DNA from: JBBDYH01 sp040901795
GTDB taxonomy: Bacteria; Planctomycetota; Planctomycetia; Pirellulales; JALHPA01
DNA length: 55,450 nt
Reading direction: 5' to 3'
Assembly: GCA_040901795.1 (NCBI GenBank)
Contig: JBBDYH010000003.1
Coordinates: 1 to 55,450, forward strand
The stretch's first letter is position 1; each line of letters begins with the position of its first letter. The position numbers and the translations under genes are program-made. The notes below the pieces were generated by a model. That model was not told the origin of the DNA and ran no database searches. It was given only the letters and a program-made list of their open reading frames with translations. Shown piece after piece: positions 55,138-55,450 of the stretch.

Positions 55138-55450
55138 TGGTGTAAGGAAGAACCACGGATCACGCTGATGACGCGGATAACATGGATGCTCAACTCGATC
55201 GGTGCTAACAATGTCGCCCCTCCGGGGCTTTATGATCTTGTCGGGAATCGATCCGGGGGCTGGCGCCCCCGGCTACGGAATGTCGCCCCTCCGGGGCTTT
55301 TCTGCCTATCAGCATCTCAGCGTTGTTACAAGGGATGGCATTGACCGGCGATTGTACCGCGGCGACGAGTGCGGATGCAAACCGCTAGGGCGCCAAGGGA
55401 GCCGGTTGCGTTGTGCCGAAGTTCGTGGTTTGTTTTGGTTTGTATCGAGC
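55138..55450. repeat. intergenic hairpin repeats at the window end
   Basis: GTCGCCCCTCCGGGGC occurs at about 55211-55226 and again at about 55282-55297, in direct orientation, with a GTAG-CCGGGGGC-GCCA-GCCCCCGG unit (minus strand) between them (about 55250-55276). The first 50 bases hold the CGGAT...GATAAC degenerate repeat. A frame from 54547 runs through them and is not real. Nothing else is recognised up to the end. Confidence 0.65.

Overview
The window comes from a high-GC bacterium that is almost certainly a planctomycete of the Pirellula type. The evidence is the gene content: an LEPR-XLL-type sorting motif, DUF1559, DUF1080 and DUF1579 proteins, four ECF sigma modules paired with membrane kinases or membrane regulators, WD40 and TPR Hanks-type kinases, a PEP-CTERM protein and a PL11 rhamnogalacturonan lyase. 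No gene was checked against a database; every name rests on motifs read by eye.

Layout. 1-940: 3' end of a 23S rRNA, a spacer, 5S rRNA and a terminator. 1041-7440: an accessory island with a frameshifted FG-GAP/fibronectin pseudogene, a large serine recombinase whose 3' end is spliced into that pseudogene, an unknown gene, and a tyrosine integrase next to tRNA-Ser(GCU). 7790-17708: M28 peptidase, DUF971 protein, prolyl oligopeptidase, two secreted planctomycete proteins, an ECF sigma/anti-sigma-like pair, a methyltransferase and a zinc-ribbon protein. 17789-20815: lutABC lactate utilisation operon. 20940-24643: isochorismatase-ThuA fusion, an SDR, a thioesterase and a small unknown gene. 24892-31435: glycosyltransferase, LEPR-XLL protein, TPR kinase, ECF sigma and a transglutaminase lipoprotein. 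32023-35859: a conserved unknown, a His/Tyr-rich secreted protein, a WD40 pseudogene cut by an IS3-like remnant, and a PEP-CTERM protein. 36186-40695: WD40 kinase and its ECF sigma. 40997-45868: ComEC, an SDR and xylose isomerase. 45947-46565: a MazEF-type toxin-antitoxin pair with a frameshifted toxin. 46645-55137: PL11 lyase, DUF1579 protein, an apparently non-coding kilobase, an ECF sigma/membrane regulator pair, HAD hydrolase, acyl-CoA desaturase and a DUF1080 protein.

The most striking feature is not a gene. The window is full of short hairpin repeats. Many begin with GTAG or GGAG directly 5' of a palindrome and often occur as inverted pairs, which is the architecture of REP/BIME elements mobilised by RAYT (Y1-type) transposases. 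No RAYT gene is visible here. In several places the repeats touch coding sequence: the GTAG supplies stop codons of convergent genes, two repeat pairs sit in frame inside the catalytic domain of the 1,197-residue kinase (one between HRD and DFG), and a repeat block forms the C-terminal tail of LutA. A TGAACCC tandem runs up to the xylA start codon.

Frameshifts appear in the FG-GAP gene (two), the WD40 gene and mazF. All are in accessory genes, which suits real decay better than general sequence error, though error cannot be excluded.
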